DNA of 64,000 nt from assembly GCF_024662215.1 (NCBI RefSeq), contig NZ_CP096115.1, positions 1,984,001 through 2,048,000 on the forward strand, given 5' to 3'. This document shows positions 8,830-17,625 of this stretch, piece after piece. This DNA is from Methanoplanus endosymbiosus (GTDB lineage Archaea > Halobacteriota > Methanomicrobia > Methanomicrobiales > Methanomicrobiaceae). The position numbers were made by a program, and so were the translations under genes. The notes under the pieces are model-generated. The model searched no databases. It saw only the letters and a list, made by a program, of their open reading frames with translations, and had not been told where the DNA came from. Numbering within the stretch: position 1 is the first letter of the stretch; every line of letters begins with the position of its first letter.

Positions 8830-9181
8830 AATATCTTCTCCTGACTGTCCGGAAAATTTTATATATCCTGATGATATTACTTTCCGGTGGTGAAATCTCT
8901 TCTTCTTAAACTTTAAATTATCCTGACAGGTAAAATTGTTTCTGTTATGGTTCTGCTGTTAACAGAAAGCACCTTTTTTCCGGATGGCTATTCTGAAATG
9001 AAAATAATTATTGTATTACCTTCTGATTTAAATGTTTTTTGCAAATCTCTCTTACCTGATGCAGATATGAAGATAATTACACACTCTGTTTATCACTTAT
9101 TCTCTCCGGTTGCCATTTATTTACATTTTTCTGAGATAGTTTAATATTATAGCCGGATGATCAGAAAATGAGGTTTTTATT
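8830..9181. promoter_or_regulatory. Divergent promoter region with two TATA boxes
   Basis: This region separates the minus-strand flavoprotein gene and the plus-strand zinc-ribbon gene. TTTTATATAT at 8857-8866 lies about 30 bases before the flavoprotein start (read on the minus strand). TTTAATATTA at 9140-9149 lies about 35 bases before the zinc-ribbon start. A 10-bp palindrome CTGTTAACAG at 8955-8964 lies between them. A 65-codon plus-strand open frame in the gap has no homology signal and is not counted as a gene. Confidence 0.55.
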
Positions 9182-9400
9182 ATGACAGAAAATGCAAAAA
9201 CGGTAAAAGCCGGCGAAAAAGTCGGACCTGGTAAATATGTATGTGTTGATTGCGGACTTGAATTTGAAGTCAATGACTCTCAGCAGGATTTAAGGAAATG
9301 CCCTACCTGTGCATGTGAGATGTATCAGTGCTTACCTATTACACATATCAGGCCGGATGTTAAGACTCCTGAGGATGCAAAACACCCTCCGAAGAGATAA
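9182..9400 (+). CDS. Small rubredoxin-like zinc-ribbon protein
   Basis: A 72-residue protein with CVDC at about 22-25 and CPTC at about 41-44, i.e. two CxxC knuckles that would bind one Fe or Zn, as in rubredoxin or a zinc ribbon. The 'GPGKYVCVDCGLEF' lead-in resembles rubredoxin-type knuckles in rubrerythrin-like domains. It sits first in a run with the desulforedoxin-like and AhpD-like genes, which points to an electron carrier in oxygen defence. Metal identity and exact family are uncertain. Confidence 0.8.
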   Translation: MTENAKTVKAGEKVGPGKYVCVDCGLEFEVNDSQQDLRKCPTCACEMYQCLPITHIRPDVKTPEDAKHPPKR

Positions 9401-9474
9401 TTTTTAATTTTTCGGATTTTTATTGCCGGAAATGCCTGAGATCTGTAGATTAATTAATAGATGGGGTGAATAAA

Positions 9475-9603
9475 ATGGTAAATGTAACTGAGGCCGGAGA
9501 AGTCTTTGAATGTGAGATCTGCGGCAATGTGGTAGAGGTTAAGGAAGTCGGCGGCGGAGAGCTTATCTGCTGTGGCGAACCTATGAACAAAAAGGAGGAG
9601 TGA
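9475..9603 (+). CDS. Desulforedoxin-like protein (42 aa)
   Basis: A 42-residue frame with CEIC at residues 13-16 and the vicinal CC pair at 32-33 (LICCGEPM). This is the signature of desulforedoxin and of the N-terminal iron site of class I superoxide reductase (desulfoferrodoxin). Four Cys would bind one FeS4 centre. No catalytic superoxide reductase domain follows in frame, so this is a free-standing electron carrier or subunit. The TGA overlaps the possible GTG start of the next gene (GTGA). AGATGGGGTGA lies just upstream as a ribosome site. Confidence 0.85.
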   Translation: MVNVTEAGEVFECEICGNVVEVKEVGGGELICCGEPMNKKEE

Positions 9604-9947
9604 ATGAAATGTCTGATTTAAAGGATCTTGAGGAGAAGATCGGAAAAGTGCCTGCGGTGTTCCGTGATATGGCAGAGAATGACCCTGAGATGTATGAGAA
9701 AATTCTTGAATTTGACAATTATATCTGGGCAGACGGTTCCCTTTCCAAACAGACCAAGAAAATTCTTGCAATAGCCATAACTGCGGCAATGAGGGATAAC
9801 AAGGCACTTGCTGCCCAGATGGCCGGTGCAAAAAATCTCGGCGTAAAGAAGGAAGAGATTGAGGAAGCATTGCGTGTCGCCTTCCTTATTTCAGGTATGC
9901 CTGCCTATGCACAGGGCAGAAATGAACTGGATGCCCTTTATAAATAA
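9600..9947 (+). CDS. Carboxymuconolactone decarboxylase/AhpD-like protein lacking the CxxC
   Basis: A 115-residue all-helical protein of the CMD/AhpD fold ('[17 protein letters not shown]'...'[15 protein letters not shown]'). Active AhpD-type members carry a CxxCxxxH motif at the start of the next helix. Here that place reads [12 protein letters not shown], with no Cys at all in the protein, so alkylhydroperoxidase chemistry through a dithiol is not possible. It may be structural or bind another partner. The start is either GTG 9600, overlapping the desulforedoxin stop, or ATG 9609. Its gene lies 22 bases before the peroxiredoxin gene, suggesting one operon. Confidence 0.85.
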   Translation: MNEMSDLKDLEEKIGKVPAVFRDMAENDPEMYEKILEFDNYIWADGSLSKQTKKILAIAITAAMRDNKALAAQMAGAKNLGVKKEEIEEALRVAFLISGMPAYAQGRNELDALYK

Positions 9948-9969
9948 ATCTGTCGGGGGGAAAATAATT

Positions 9970-10626
9970 ATGGAATCTGAATATAAAGAGTTTGAATGCC
10001 TTTCAATGCCGGTTATTGGCGAACCTGCACCGGAATTTGAGGCATTAACTACCCACGGGAAGATAAAGCTCTCGGACTACCGGGGATCGTGGGTGATAAT
10101 GTTCTCGCACCCGGCAGACTTTACACCCGTATGCACCACTGAATTTGCAGCCTTTGCAGGCGTTTATGATGAACTGAAGTCACTGAATGCTGAACTTATC
10201 GGCCTTTCAATTGACAGTGTTCATTCACACATTGCATGGGTCAGAAATATTGATGAGAAACTTGGCATTAAGATACCCTTCCCTGTCATAGCCGATCTTG
10301 ATATGAGTGTAGCGAATAAATTCGGCATGATTCATAAGGGGCAGAGCAACACCTCAACTGTCAGGACGGTCTTCTTCATCGATCCTGAAGGAAAGATCAG
10401 AGCGATGATCTATTATCCGCTCTCAAACGGACGGTATATCCCGGAGATTGTCAGGGCTTTGAAGGCATTTCAGGCAAGCGATGAACATCACATTGCAACC
10501 CCTGCAAACTGGCAGCCCGGTGATAAGGTGATTGTGCCTCCGCCGGCAACCCAGCAGGAGGCGGAGGAGCGTGCTTCAAAGGGCTATGACTGCAAGGATT
10601 TCTATCTTTGCTTTAAGGATATCTGA
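9970..10626 (+). CDS. Peroxiredoxin (Prx6/archaeal type)
   Basis: A 218-residue peroxiredoxin. The peroxidatic Cys is in PVCTTE near residue 53, preceded by the conserved SHPADFTP loop. The long C-terminal arm ends with a Cys pair (YDCKDFYLC), as in archaeal thioredoxin peroxidases. It reduces peroxides at the expense of thiols, perhaps with the Grx-TrxR fusion at 3335. The open frame extends upstream through the end of the AhpD-like gene, but ATG 9970 with GGGGG just upstream is the natural start and gives the family length. Confidence 0.95.
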   Translation: MESEYKEFECLSMPVIGEPAPEFEALTTHGKIKLSDYRGSWVIMFSHPADFTPVCTTEFAAFAGVYDELKSLNAELIGLSIDSVHSHIAWVRNIDEKLGIKIPFPVIADLDMSVANKFGMIHKGQSNTSTVRTVFFIDPEGKIRAMIYYPLSNGRYIPEIVRALKAFQASDEHHIATPANWQPGDKVIVPPPATQQEAEERASKGYDCKDFYLCFKDI

Positions 10627-10713
10627 TATATCCAATTTTTTTCCAAAATCTCTATATTCCCGGCGCGTGATGCGTAATGGTTTTATGTTATTCATACATA
10701 TCAGGCAGATGCT

Positions 10714-11331
10714 ATGGTAATATCCGTTCTTGCCTTTGCCGGAAGTCCCAGAAGGCATGGTAACTCCGAGACCCTGCTTGATTATCTCTTAAACAGCCTT
10801 CAGGCTGATGAAGAGGTTGTAATTGAAAAGTATGCCTTATCAGATGTCGATGTAAAACCCTGCCGGGGATGCAATGTCTGTGAGAAGAAGGGTGAATGTG
10901 TTATTAAGGATGATTTCGGAACGCTTGCCGGAAAGATCGAATCTGTGGATATAATTGTTCTTTCAGCTCCGGTGTACTGCCTTGGGCTGTGTGCACAGGC
11001 AAAGGCTCTGATTGACAGGATGCAGGTATTCAGATCCAGAAAATATGTCCTCGGTATGGAGATAGTCCCTCCTGAGAAAAGGGGGAAAAAAACCGGGGTC
11101 TTTATTTCAACGGCCGGGCAGGACTGGGACTGGGTCTTTGATGCCGTAATTCCGACTGTCAAATGCTTTTATCATCTTGCAGGGGTTAAAAACCGGGATG
11201 TCGAATATCTTATGGTAAATAATGTGGACGCTAAAGGGGCGGTACAGGCACATCCTGATGCAGTAAGGCTTGCAGAAGAGTCTGCTGCTGCGGTCCTGAA
11301 AAAGGTGCGAATGCTTAGAAGTGGTGAGTGA
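10714..11331 (+). CDS. Flavodoxin-fold FMN reductase (iron-sulfur flavoprotein-like) 1
   Basis: A 205-residue flavodoxin-fold protein with FMN loop AGSPRRHGNSE at about 7-17. A cysteine cluster CRGCNVCEKKGEC at about 50-62 (CxxCxxCx5C) matches the compact 4Fe-4S motif of methanogen iron-sulfur flavoproteins. 'LSAPVYCLGLCAQAKALIDR' is the second flavin loop. The expected activity is electron transfer through FMN and 4Fe-4S, proposed in methanogens to reduce O2 or peroxide. Its 3' end overlaps the next gene by 11 bases, so the two are co-translated. Confidence 0.87.
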   Translation: MVISVLAFAGSPRRHGNSETLLDYLLNSLQADEEVVIEKYALSDVDVKPCRGCNVCEKKGECVIKDDFGTLAGKIESVDIIVLSAPVYCLGLCAQAKALIDRMQVFRSRKYVLGMEIVPPEKRGKKTGVFISTAGQDWDWVFDAVIPTVKCFYHLAGVKNRDVEYLMVNNVDAKGAVQAHPDAVRLAEESAAAVLKKVRMLRSGE

Positions 11332-11935
11332 TATTACAATAAATGTGCTGGGTATTTCGGGAAGTCCGAGAAAAAATGGCAATACAGAAAAACTCCTTGA
11401 CTGTTTTTTAAAGGGGGCATATGATGCCGGAGGGGCTGTTGAGAAGATTGAGCTTAGAAAACTCGGATATAAGAGCTGCATGGGGTGCAATAAATGCCAT
11501 AAGAGCGGCGTGTGTGTTGTACATGATGACCTTACAGGTCTGTATATGAAGATCTTATCTGCTGATATCACGGCCCTTGCCTCCCCGATATACTCAATGT
11601 CGGTGACTGCCGAGATAAAGGGCCTCATTGACCGTGGTCAGTATCTGTGGGCGAGGAAATTTATTCTTGAAGATCTTCACTTTGACGAGAACCATGTCAA
11701 AAATCATAAGGGCTTTTTTATCTCAACCGCAGGAATGGAGAGGACAGATGTCTTTGATTATGTGAAGCCTGTAGTGACTGCATTTTTTAATGACTGCGGT
11801 ATTGAATTTACAGATACCATCGCTGCGAATGGCATGGATAAATCCGGAGGTATTGAGGGCCGGCCTGAAATTATGAAGAGTGCCTACAATGCCGGAAGAG
11901 AAGCTGTTCTCTCCCTCGCCGGCAGGGATGATTAG
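11321..11935 (+). CDS. Flavodoxin-fold FMN reductase (iron-sulfur flavoprotein-like) 2
   Basis: A 204-residue paralogue of the preceding gene. The FMN loop is SGSPRKNGNTE, the cluster motif is CMGCNKCHKSGVC (again CxxCxxCx5C), and the second flavin loop is ASPIYSMSVTAEIKGLIDR. It starts with GTG (or the next GTG) inside the end of the upstream gene. Adjacent, coupled paralogues suggest a hetero-oligomer or recent duplication, although the two sequences have clearly diverged. A 150-base gap separates it from the membrane protein gene downstream. Confidence 0.87.
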   Translation: MVSDITINVLGISGSPRKNGNTEKLLDCFLKGAYDAGGAVEKIELRKLGYKSCMGCNKCHKSGVCVVHDDLTGLYMKILSADITALASPIYSMSVTAEIKGLIDRGQYLWARKFILEDLHFDENHVKNHKGFFISTAGMERTDVFDYVKPVVTAFFNDCGIEFTDTIAANGMDKSGGIEGRPEIMKSAYNAGREAVLSLAGRDD

Positions 11936-12099
11936 AGAAATATTTCTCCTGACTGTACCGGCAGCCGGAAAATTCCCTGCCGTTTTTTGGCTTTTTTGCA
12001 TGCCAAATCTATTTTTTCATCCGGATTCTGATGATATAACCGGACGTGGACTTGTGTTTTTTACGCACTTTTATCTGTCCTGATGCAGAATTGTCTGTA

Positions 12100-13332
12100 A
12101 TGATACTGCCCTTTGGGAATTCATCCGGTGGCGATAAAGCCGGTTCTGCCCCTGAAATGTCACTGAATGATTTTCACAGGAAAATTGAGGAAGCCGATGC
12201 TGAGGCAAAAAAGATAATCAGCAAGGCTGATGATGAAATAAAGTCCCTGGATAAAATAATGTGGAAACTTAGGTTTACCACCCCGATTCTTGCTGCGGCA
12301 GTGCTTATTAATATCTGGCTTGTCTTCTTCTGCACATCTGATTATTTTCTTTACTGGATAATGTCCTCGTTTATCTTTCTGATGGTAAACCCGTTTCTGA
12401 TGATGCTGCCGACTGATGTCGATGAGATTAAGTCTTATGTGGCTTTTGTTAAAGATCTCAGCCACCGCGAGAAGAAGAGCCGTGATGAGGTTGAGGGTGC
12501 GGGCAGCAGCGAAAAGAAGGATTTTAAACTTTCGGATAAGAAAAAGAAGTTAAAAGCTCTCACAAAGCAGAAGAAGTTCTTCTCAGAATTCGCATGGAAT
12601 CTCTTCTTCATTAACTGCCAGCCGCTCACTCTTGGTTTTCTTCTTCTCTTCTTTTTATCCTCAGTCTTTGCCTTTGCCGGATGGATGGTGCTTGGGACGT
12701 TTGAGAGGTACTCGTCCCTGATTGTGATTATTCAGTCTGTGGCAATTATTGCCTTTTACGCAGGCATTGCATATGCCCAGCCATATTCACGTGGGTTTTT
12801 CTCCGGAATGCTGGGTATGCATACCGGTTTTAAGAAGAGATATGAGTCGGGCTGGACGCAGCTGCTTAGATATATCCTCTACTCTGCTGTCATTGTCATT
12901 GGCGGCGGGCTGCTCTTCGTTGCGGCTATCCTTCTGCCAGGATTTACGTTCAATACTTTTACATCTGCGGAAGCAGATCTCCAGTTTAAGATCGGTCTAT
13001 TTCTGATAATCTTTCTCTCACAGATCATATTTGTCAGGCATCTGCAGGGTGCTTACAGCAGAAAGCTTGTATCCGAACTTTTAAACTCTGAGCGTGAACT
13101 GGCTGAAGAGGAGTTTTTACCCACTCTTGAGAGGCTCAGGTCTGAATCAGAAGGTGGAGCTGTAACTCCTGAAATGGCAGAAGAACTGAGAGTTGCCGGT
13201 ATGAATATGCTCAGTCTTGAGATGGTCTCAACAGATTACAGGGCATTGTTCGGCTACTTTCCGGTATGCACTATCATACCTGATATGGATGTCATCAAAG
13301 AGATTCCTGACAGGCTGTATGAGGAGAAATAA
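12100..13332 (+). CDS. Uncharacterised multi-pass membrane protein with coiled coil
   Basis: A 410-residue protein of no recognised family. Residues 20-50 form a charged, probably coiled-coil helix. Two membrane segments (about 55-100) are followed by a Lys-rich cytoplasmic loop (SDKKKKLKALTKQKK). Four more hydrophobic segments span about 165-320, and a soluble, acidic C-terminal tail of about 90 residues is helical. The frame is open from a TTG at 12046, but ATG 12100 avoids an unlikely Cys/Phe-rich leader. Six membrane passes would place both ends in the cytoplasm. No transporter or channel signature is visible. Confidence 0.75.
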   Translation: MILPFGNSSGGDKAGSAPEMSLNDFHRKIEEADAEAKKIISKADDEIKSLDKIMWKLRFTTPILAAAVLINIWLVFFCTSDYFLYWIMSSFIFLMVNPFLMMLPTDVDEIKSYVAFVKDLSHREKKSRDEVEGAGSSEKKDFKLSDKKKKLKALTKQKKFFSEFAWNLFFINCQPLTLGFLLLFFLSSVFAFAGWMVLGTFERYSSLIVIIQSVAIIAFYAGIAYAQPYSRGFFSGMLGMHTGFKKRYESGWTQLLRYILYSAVIVIGGGLLFVAAILLPGFTFNTFTSAEADLQFKIGLFLIIFLSQIIFVRHLQGAYSRKLVSELLNSERELAEEEFLPTLERLRSESEGGAVTPEMAEELRVAGMNMLSLEMVSTDYRALFGYFPVCTIIPDMDVIKEIPDRLYEEK

Positions 13333-13424
13333 TTATTTTCACAGGCACGTTGAATATGGGCACGGGATTCTCCTGCCCCTCTTCCAAAAAAGCCCTCTTC
13401 AACATTCTATAATTATTTAATCCC

Positions 13425-13431
13425 TTTTTTT
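13425..13431 (+). terminator. T7 terminator after the membrane protein gene
   Basis: Seven T about 95 bases past the stop. An A6 run at 13385-13390 could act on the minus strand for the convergent M50 protease gene that ends at 13555. Confidence 0.4.
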
Positions 13432-13554
13432 CACCCGGAACTCTCCCGGAAAGTCTCTTATTTGACTATAATGCAGTCACTTATGACCAGCGGCATTACT
13501 TCCTTTTTCCGGTTCGCAGCCGCCTGGCGGTTCTGAAAAATAAGATGTGGGGGT

Positions 13555-14229
13555 TTATGCGAAGATCTGAACTATTGAGTCCAGAATTCCGCCGTAGTCT
13601 TGTGATATGAGAATCATTACGAGTGATACAATGATGAGCGCTGCAAATACTGCCGGATTCCATGAGAGGATCTTCTTTCCGTCAAGGACACTTACAGGCA
13701 GCAGGTTAAAGAATGCTATCATTGAGTTCACTGACATGCCCACAAGTCCGGTTATGGTGAGCAGGAATGGCAGAAATCCTGCGCCAAGCACTGCGCCCAG
13801 AATTATAAGCAGCAGGAATGGCACACATAGTATGAGGTTTACCATCGGCCCTGCGGCTGAGATCATGCCATTCTCCTTTGCTGTCATCGGTCTGCCGTCC
13901 CTTGAGTAAATGACTGTTGCACCGGGCGCTGCAAATACAACACCGACAAGTGCCGCAAGAGCTACTGCAATTACAAGCATCTGGTTGTCCCTTCTGAATT
14001 CAGCCCAGTAGCCGAATTTTATTGCTGTAAACTTATGTGCAAGTTCGTGAAGGGCAAACCCGAGGCCTACTGTTAAGAGTGAGACCCCGAAGAATAACAG
14101 AAAAGTTTCCGGTGTTATCCTGTCTCTGACAAATATGAGTGTAAATGCTATGGCAATAGCAAGCCAGGCAATTATCAGGTCGTGCTTTTCCCTTTTAGTA
14201 ATATGGGATAATATATTATTGGTATTCAT
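13555..14229 (-). CDS. Site-2-protease-like M50 zinc metallopeptidase
   Basis: A 224-residue membrane protein with about five hydrophobic segments. HELAH at about residue 63 is the zinc-binding HExxH, inside a membrane helix. The third ligand motif is in LLPVSVLDGKKI near residue 180, equivalent to NPxxxxDG. Such proteases cut membrane-bound substrates, for example regulator anchors; the substrate here is unknown. It appears monocistronic. The ATG follows a purine-poor leader, so the start is reasonable but not decided by a ribosome site. Confidence 0.88.
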   Translation of the reverse strand: MNTNNILSHITKREKHDLIIAWLAIAIAFTLIFVRDRITPETFLLFFGVSLLTVGLGFALHELAHKFTAIKFGYWAEFRRDNQMLVIAVALAALVGVVFAAPGATVIYSRDGRPMTAKENGMISAAGPMVNLILCVPFLLLIILGAVLGAGFLPFLLTITGLVGMSVNSMIAFFNLLPVSVLDGKKILSWNPAVFAALIIVSLVMILISQDYGGILDSIVQIFA

Positions 14230-14341
14230 TACAACTGACAGTACTTTTCTAATTAGGAGATATTATTCCTGTTGGATGTGGCGGTACTTCTTTGCTGCAT
14301 CGTAAGGATTAATTTATATCCGGTCGGTGAATTATTTAATC

Positions 14342-14617
14342 ATGGATCTGATGGGAGCAAGAACCCGGATAGAGGAGATTGATATGAAGATAATCGACCT
14401 CATCAGTGAGAGGTCTGATCTGGCATCTGTGGTTGCAGAGGCGAAGAGAAGAGAGGGCGGGGCTGTACGTGATGATGAGCAGAGGGAGAAGGTCATCGCA
14501 CGTGCAGTTGACAGAGCAAAGGAGTCCGGCCTTGATCCCGAACCTGTAAAGGAAATATTTGAGCTTCTGATTCTGATGAATGAATACAGGCAGTGGAAGA
14601 TTACTGAAGGGGATTAG
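14342..14617 (+). CDS. Chorismate mutase (AroQ class)
   Basis: A 91-residue AroQ-type all-helical chorismate mutase, converting chorismate to prephenate for Phe/Tyr synthesis. Recognisable features are the R-x-x-I-x-x-I-D start (ARTRIEEIDMKIIDLISERSDL), the Lys of helix 1-2 (AEAKRREG), and the C-terminal 'FELLILMNEYRQ'. The frame opens at a GTG (14327), but ATG 14342 gives the family N-terminus. Its 3' end overlaps the convergent PAS gene by 17 bases. Confidence 0.88.
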   Translation: MDLMGARTRIEEIDMKIIDLISERSDLASVVAEAKRREGGAVRDDEQREKVIARAVDRAKESGLDPEPVKEIFELLILMNEYRQWKITEGD

Positions 14618-14972
14618 CTCCTTCAGGAATTTTTGCAGAGATCATAATATACGAGTCATCAAACATAACTCCGTGTACCAGGTACACCCTGCCTGAATCG
14701 TCAGGCCCTTTGAGTTTTAACCTCTCCCATCCAAAGACTCCGTTTCTGACAATACCAGTCATCATGATGTCCCTCTCCTTTGTCTTCTCCCATACTGATG
14801 AGAAGAGCTTACCCTTCACATCCGCACCATTGCATACGTTCTCTGTAAAGGAGCGGTTAATCTCTAAAATCTCAAAGTCCGGGTGGGAGATTAGGCAGAT
14901 GCCGACTGGTGAATAATGGAAGGCAAATTTATAAAGCCTGCACTGGTCATTCTTCTTCCGGAGAAAATCCAT
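14601..14972 (-). CDS. Single PAS domain protein
   Basis: A 123-residue protein consisting of one PAS fold: 'FAFHYSPVGICLISHPDFEILEINRSF' is the PAS core start and 'GWERLKLKGPDD' the later strand region. No kinase, HTH or cyclase output domain is attached. It may act as a stand-alone sensor partner in trans. It converges with, and overlaps by 17 bases, the chorismate mutase gene. Confidence 0.75.
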   Translation of the reverse strand: MDFLRKKNDQCRLYKFAFHYSPVGICLISHPDFEILEINRSFTENVCNGADVKGKLFSSVWEKTKERDIMMTGIVRNGVFGWERLKLKGPDDSGRVYLVHGVMFDDSYIMISAKIPEGANPLQ

Positions 14973-15074
14973 ACTGAAGTTATATTTCGGGTGTTTATAT
15001 TCATTTCCCGCTTCTGGCTGTTTCTGAGGTAAAAAAGAGTGAAGGTTGTTGAATGGCAGTATCTGCGGGATATT

Positions 15075-15953
15075 TTACTGCTCATTCCTGGTGATCATCG
15101 TTCCCACACCCTCATGTGTGAAAAGTTCAAGCAGGAGACTGTGATCATTGTTTCCGTTTATTATGTGTGTGTAATTAACACTATCTCTGAGGCAGCTGAT
15201 ACATGACTCAATTTTTGGTATCATGCCGCTTACAATGACTCCCTCTTTTATGAGCCTTTCAGCCTCATTTATATTCAGCCTGTGGTATGTCCGTGTCCTT
15301 GCCGCATTCATTACACCGTCCACATCAGACATATTGATGAATTTAAATGCCTTAAGAGCAATTGCAATCTCACCTGCGGCAGTGTCGGCATTTACATTGA
15401 GGCTCATGCCACGTTTATCTATTGCAATTGGGGCAATTACCGGTATATATTCGTTCTCCAGCAGACATTCAAGGAGGGAGGGATCAACCTCTTCTATCTC
15501 ACCGACATGGCCGAGATCGACATCCTGCTCAAGATCATCTATCTTTATCCTCTTAGCTCCCATTTTTTTTGCAAAGAGAATATTGCCGTCATTACCGGAT
15601 ACTCCTACACCCCTTGCGCCGAATTTGGTGATGAGGGATACTATGCCGTCATTTATCTTTCCGACAAGGACCATCTGGGCGATCTCAAGAGTCTCTTTGT
15701 CTGTAATTCTCAGGCCGCCGACAAATTTCGGTTCTTTACCCATATCCTTCATCTTCTGGGTTATCTCAGGGCCGCCGCCGTGAACAATTACAACCCGCAT
15801 TCCGACATAATGCAGAAGTACCACGTCCTGAATTACAGTGTCAAGTACGGCTGCGTCCACCATGGCATGCCCTCCAAGTTTTACGACAACAGTTTTTCCG
15901 TGAAACTGCTGTATATACGGCATTGCCTCCATTAAAACATCTACTCTGTTCAT
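15075..15953 (-). CDS. argB: Acetylglutamate kinase
   Basis: A 292-residue amino-acid kinase-family enzyme that phosphorylates N-acetylglutamate, the second step of arginine synthesis. It shows VVKLGGHAM (about 22-30), the [12 protein letters not shown] substrate loop (about 58) and [12 protein letters not shown] (about 195). Its ATG overlaps the argJ stop codon (ATGA), so it is translationally coupled to argJ. It is the last gene of the argC-CBS-argJ-argB run. Confidence 0.96.
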   Translation of the reverse strand: MNRVDVLMEAMPYIQQFHGKTVVVKLGGHAMVDAAVLDTVIQDVVLLHYVGMRVVIVHGGGPEITQKMKDMGKEPKFVGGLRITDKETLEIAQMVLVGKINDGIVSLITKFGARGVGVSGNDGNILFAKKMGAKRIKIDDLEQDVDLGHVGEIEEVDPSLLECLLENEYIPVIAPIAIDKRGMSLNVNADTAAGEIAIALKAFKFINMSDVDGVMNAARTRTYHRLNINEAERLIKEGVIVSGMIPKIESCISCLRDSVNYTHIINGNNDHSLLLELFTHEGVGTMITRNEQ

Positions 15954-17122
15954 GTTGTGTATTTCCCGTTAATTTCCACATATTTCTCTGTCAGATCACA
16001 GCCCCAGGCTGTTGCGGATTCACTGCCTGAGTCGAGATCTATCACAAAGGTGACAGTTTCGCCTGCCATCATATCCTTTGCCGCCTTCAGGGTATCAGGA
16101 TTTTTGATGTCATCTGCGGTTATCTCCCCTCTGACAGCAAGGGGAACTCTCTTCTCTCCGTCTGATATATACACTGACACCTTTTCGGTATCAAAGTGAA
16201 CGCCTGCGCGCCCTGCTGAGGCGATGACTCTGCCCCAGTTCGGATCCTCGCCATAAACAGCTGTTTTCACAAGTGGAGATTCTACAACAGTCTTTGCAAC
16301 ATCTGCTGCATCCTCCTCGGATGCGGCGTTTATGACTGTTATCTCAAGCATCTTTGTTGCACCCTCACCGTCAGATGCTATCTGCTTTGCGAGGGATACA
16401 CAGACCTCCTCAAGTGCACTGTAAAGCTCGTCAGGATCTGCCCTTCCCATAATTCCGGTGGCAGTGAAGAAAGCGCAGTCGTTTGTTGATGTATCGCCGT
16501 CAACCACAACCCTGTTAAAACTCCGGTCAACCGCTTTTTTAAGCATAATGCTGAGTTCTTCTGCCTCAGCTTCAGCATCTGTATAGATGAATGCGAGCAT
16601 TGTACCCATATTAGGTGCTATCATGCCGCTCCCCTTTGTAATTCCGGCAACAGTAAAGCCTTCTCTTCTGCATACTGCGTGTTTTGGCTTTGTGTCTGTC
16701 GTCATTATGGCTGATTCGGCATCATCTTCTGCTTTTTCATCCGGACGAATATCTGATCTTATCCTGCTGAACTGATCTTCAATTATCTCCATTCTCATGA
16801 AGCGCCCGATGACACCTGTGCTTGCAACGCCTACCTTTTCAGGGGTTGTCCCGAATGCCTCAGCTGCAAGTTCTGCCATCCTCTCTGCGTCTTTTAATCC
16901 CTGCTCGCCGGTATATACATTGGCATTTCCGGAATTGACAATTATTCCGTCTAAATATCCGGATTTCATCCTCTCCCTCATGAGGTGCACAGGTTCTGCT
17001 GCGAGAAGGTTTCTGGTAAATACGGCAGCTGCGTTTCCTGAAGCTTTTATAAGTGCGAGGCCGTACCTGCCCTCCTTAATTCCGGCTGCCGTTACACCTT
17101 TCACGGCGCATATGCTCTTCAT
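15950..17122 (-). CDS. argJ: Glutamate N-acetyltransferase (ArgJ)
   Basis: A 390-residue N-terminal-nucleophile enzyme that transfers the acetyl group from N-acetylornithine to glutamate, recycling it in arginine synthesis. The self-cleavage region reads [16 protein letters not shown] (about 175-190), with the nucleophilic Thr kept, although Gly replaces the common Ala before it. [10 protein letters not shown] is the second conserved block. Mono- versus bifunctional activity cannot be told here. It lies between a CBS protein gene (8-base gap) and argB (4-base overlap). Confidence 0.95.
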   Translation of the reverse strand: MKSICAVKGVTAAGIKEGRYGLALIKASGNAAAVFTRNLLAAEPVHLMRERMKSGYLDGIIVNSGNANVYTGEQGLKDAERMAELAAEAFGTTPEKVGVASTGVIGRFMRMEIIEDQFSRIRSDIRPDEKAEDDAESAIMTTDTKPKHAVCRREGFTVAGITKGSGMIAPNMGTMLAFIYTDAEAEAEELSIMLKKAVDRSFNRVVVDGDTSTNDCAFFTATGIMGRADPDELYSALEEVCVSLAKQIASDGEGATKMLEITVINAASEEDAADVAKTVVESPLVKTAVYGEDPNWGRVIASAGRAGVHFDTEKVSVYISDGEKRVPLAVRGEITADDIKNPDTLKAAKDMMAGETVTFVIDLDSGSESATAWGCDLTEKYVEINGKYTT

Positions 17123-17130
17123 ATTATTTT

Positions 17131-17610
17131 TCAGTCCCCGTTTGATCCTGTCCCTATACCTCTGACGATATCCTGCCTTGTTATGATCCCGACAAGTCTG
17201 TTATGTTTTAGGACCGGAAGCCTGGCAATTCCCTCCGAGAGCATAAGCCCGGCGGCATCCTCGATGTCAGCCTCGTCATCTATGGATACAATCTCTGTGC
17301 TCATGATATCTGACACCGGGCTGTCACCTATGTCTGACAATGCTTTTTTTGTCTTCTCCCAGTTGATATATTCCCTGATTGGGATCTCTATTATCTCCAG
17401 CGGTGACGGCAGCCAGAGGTCATCACTTAGGTCGCCTGTCTCAAGCAGTGAGAGTACGTCTGTCTCTGTCACAATTCCGGCTACTCTCTCGCCGTTCATT
17501 ACAGGAAGGCCTCCGATTCTTTTCTTCCTCAGAATTCCGGCAGCATCACTCACCTTTGAATTAACTGTTATTGTCACCGGGTTTGGTGTCATTACGTCCC
17601 TGACTTTCAT
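17131..17610 (-). CDS. Tandem CBS domain protein
   Basis: A 159-residue protein made of two CBS domains (about 1-60 and 95-155), with the repeated hydrophobic-Pro-V motifs 'RIGGLPVM' and 'IARLPVLK' and the 'GIVTETDV' / 'GIITRQDIV' strands. CBS pairs bind adenosine nucleotides or SAM and regulate partners. Being 15 bases after argC and 8 bases before argJ, it is firmly inside the arginine operon and may sense energy state for that pathway; this is inference. Confidence 0.9.
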   Translation of the reverse strand: MKVRDVMTPNPVTITVNSKVSDAAGILRKKRIGGLPVMNGERVAGIVTETDVLSLLETGDLSDDLWLPSPLEIIEIPIREYINWEKTKKALSDIGDSPVSDIMSTEIVSIDDEADIEDAAGLMLSEGIARLPVLKHNRLVGIITRQDIVRGIGTGSNGD

Positions 17611-17625
17611 AATTATAACCTCCTT

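Noticed and set aside
8947-9144. 65-codon frame in the divergent promoter region
   Set aside because: It overlaps the TATA box of the zinc-ribbon gene and has no ribosome site.
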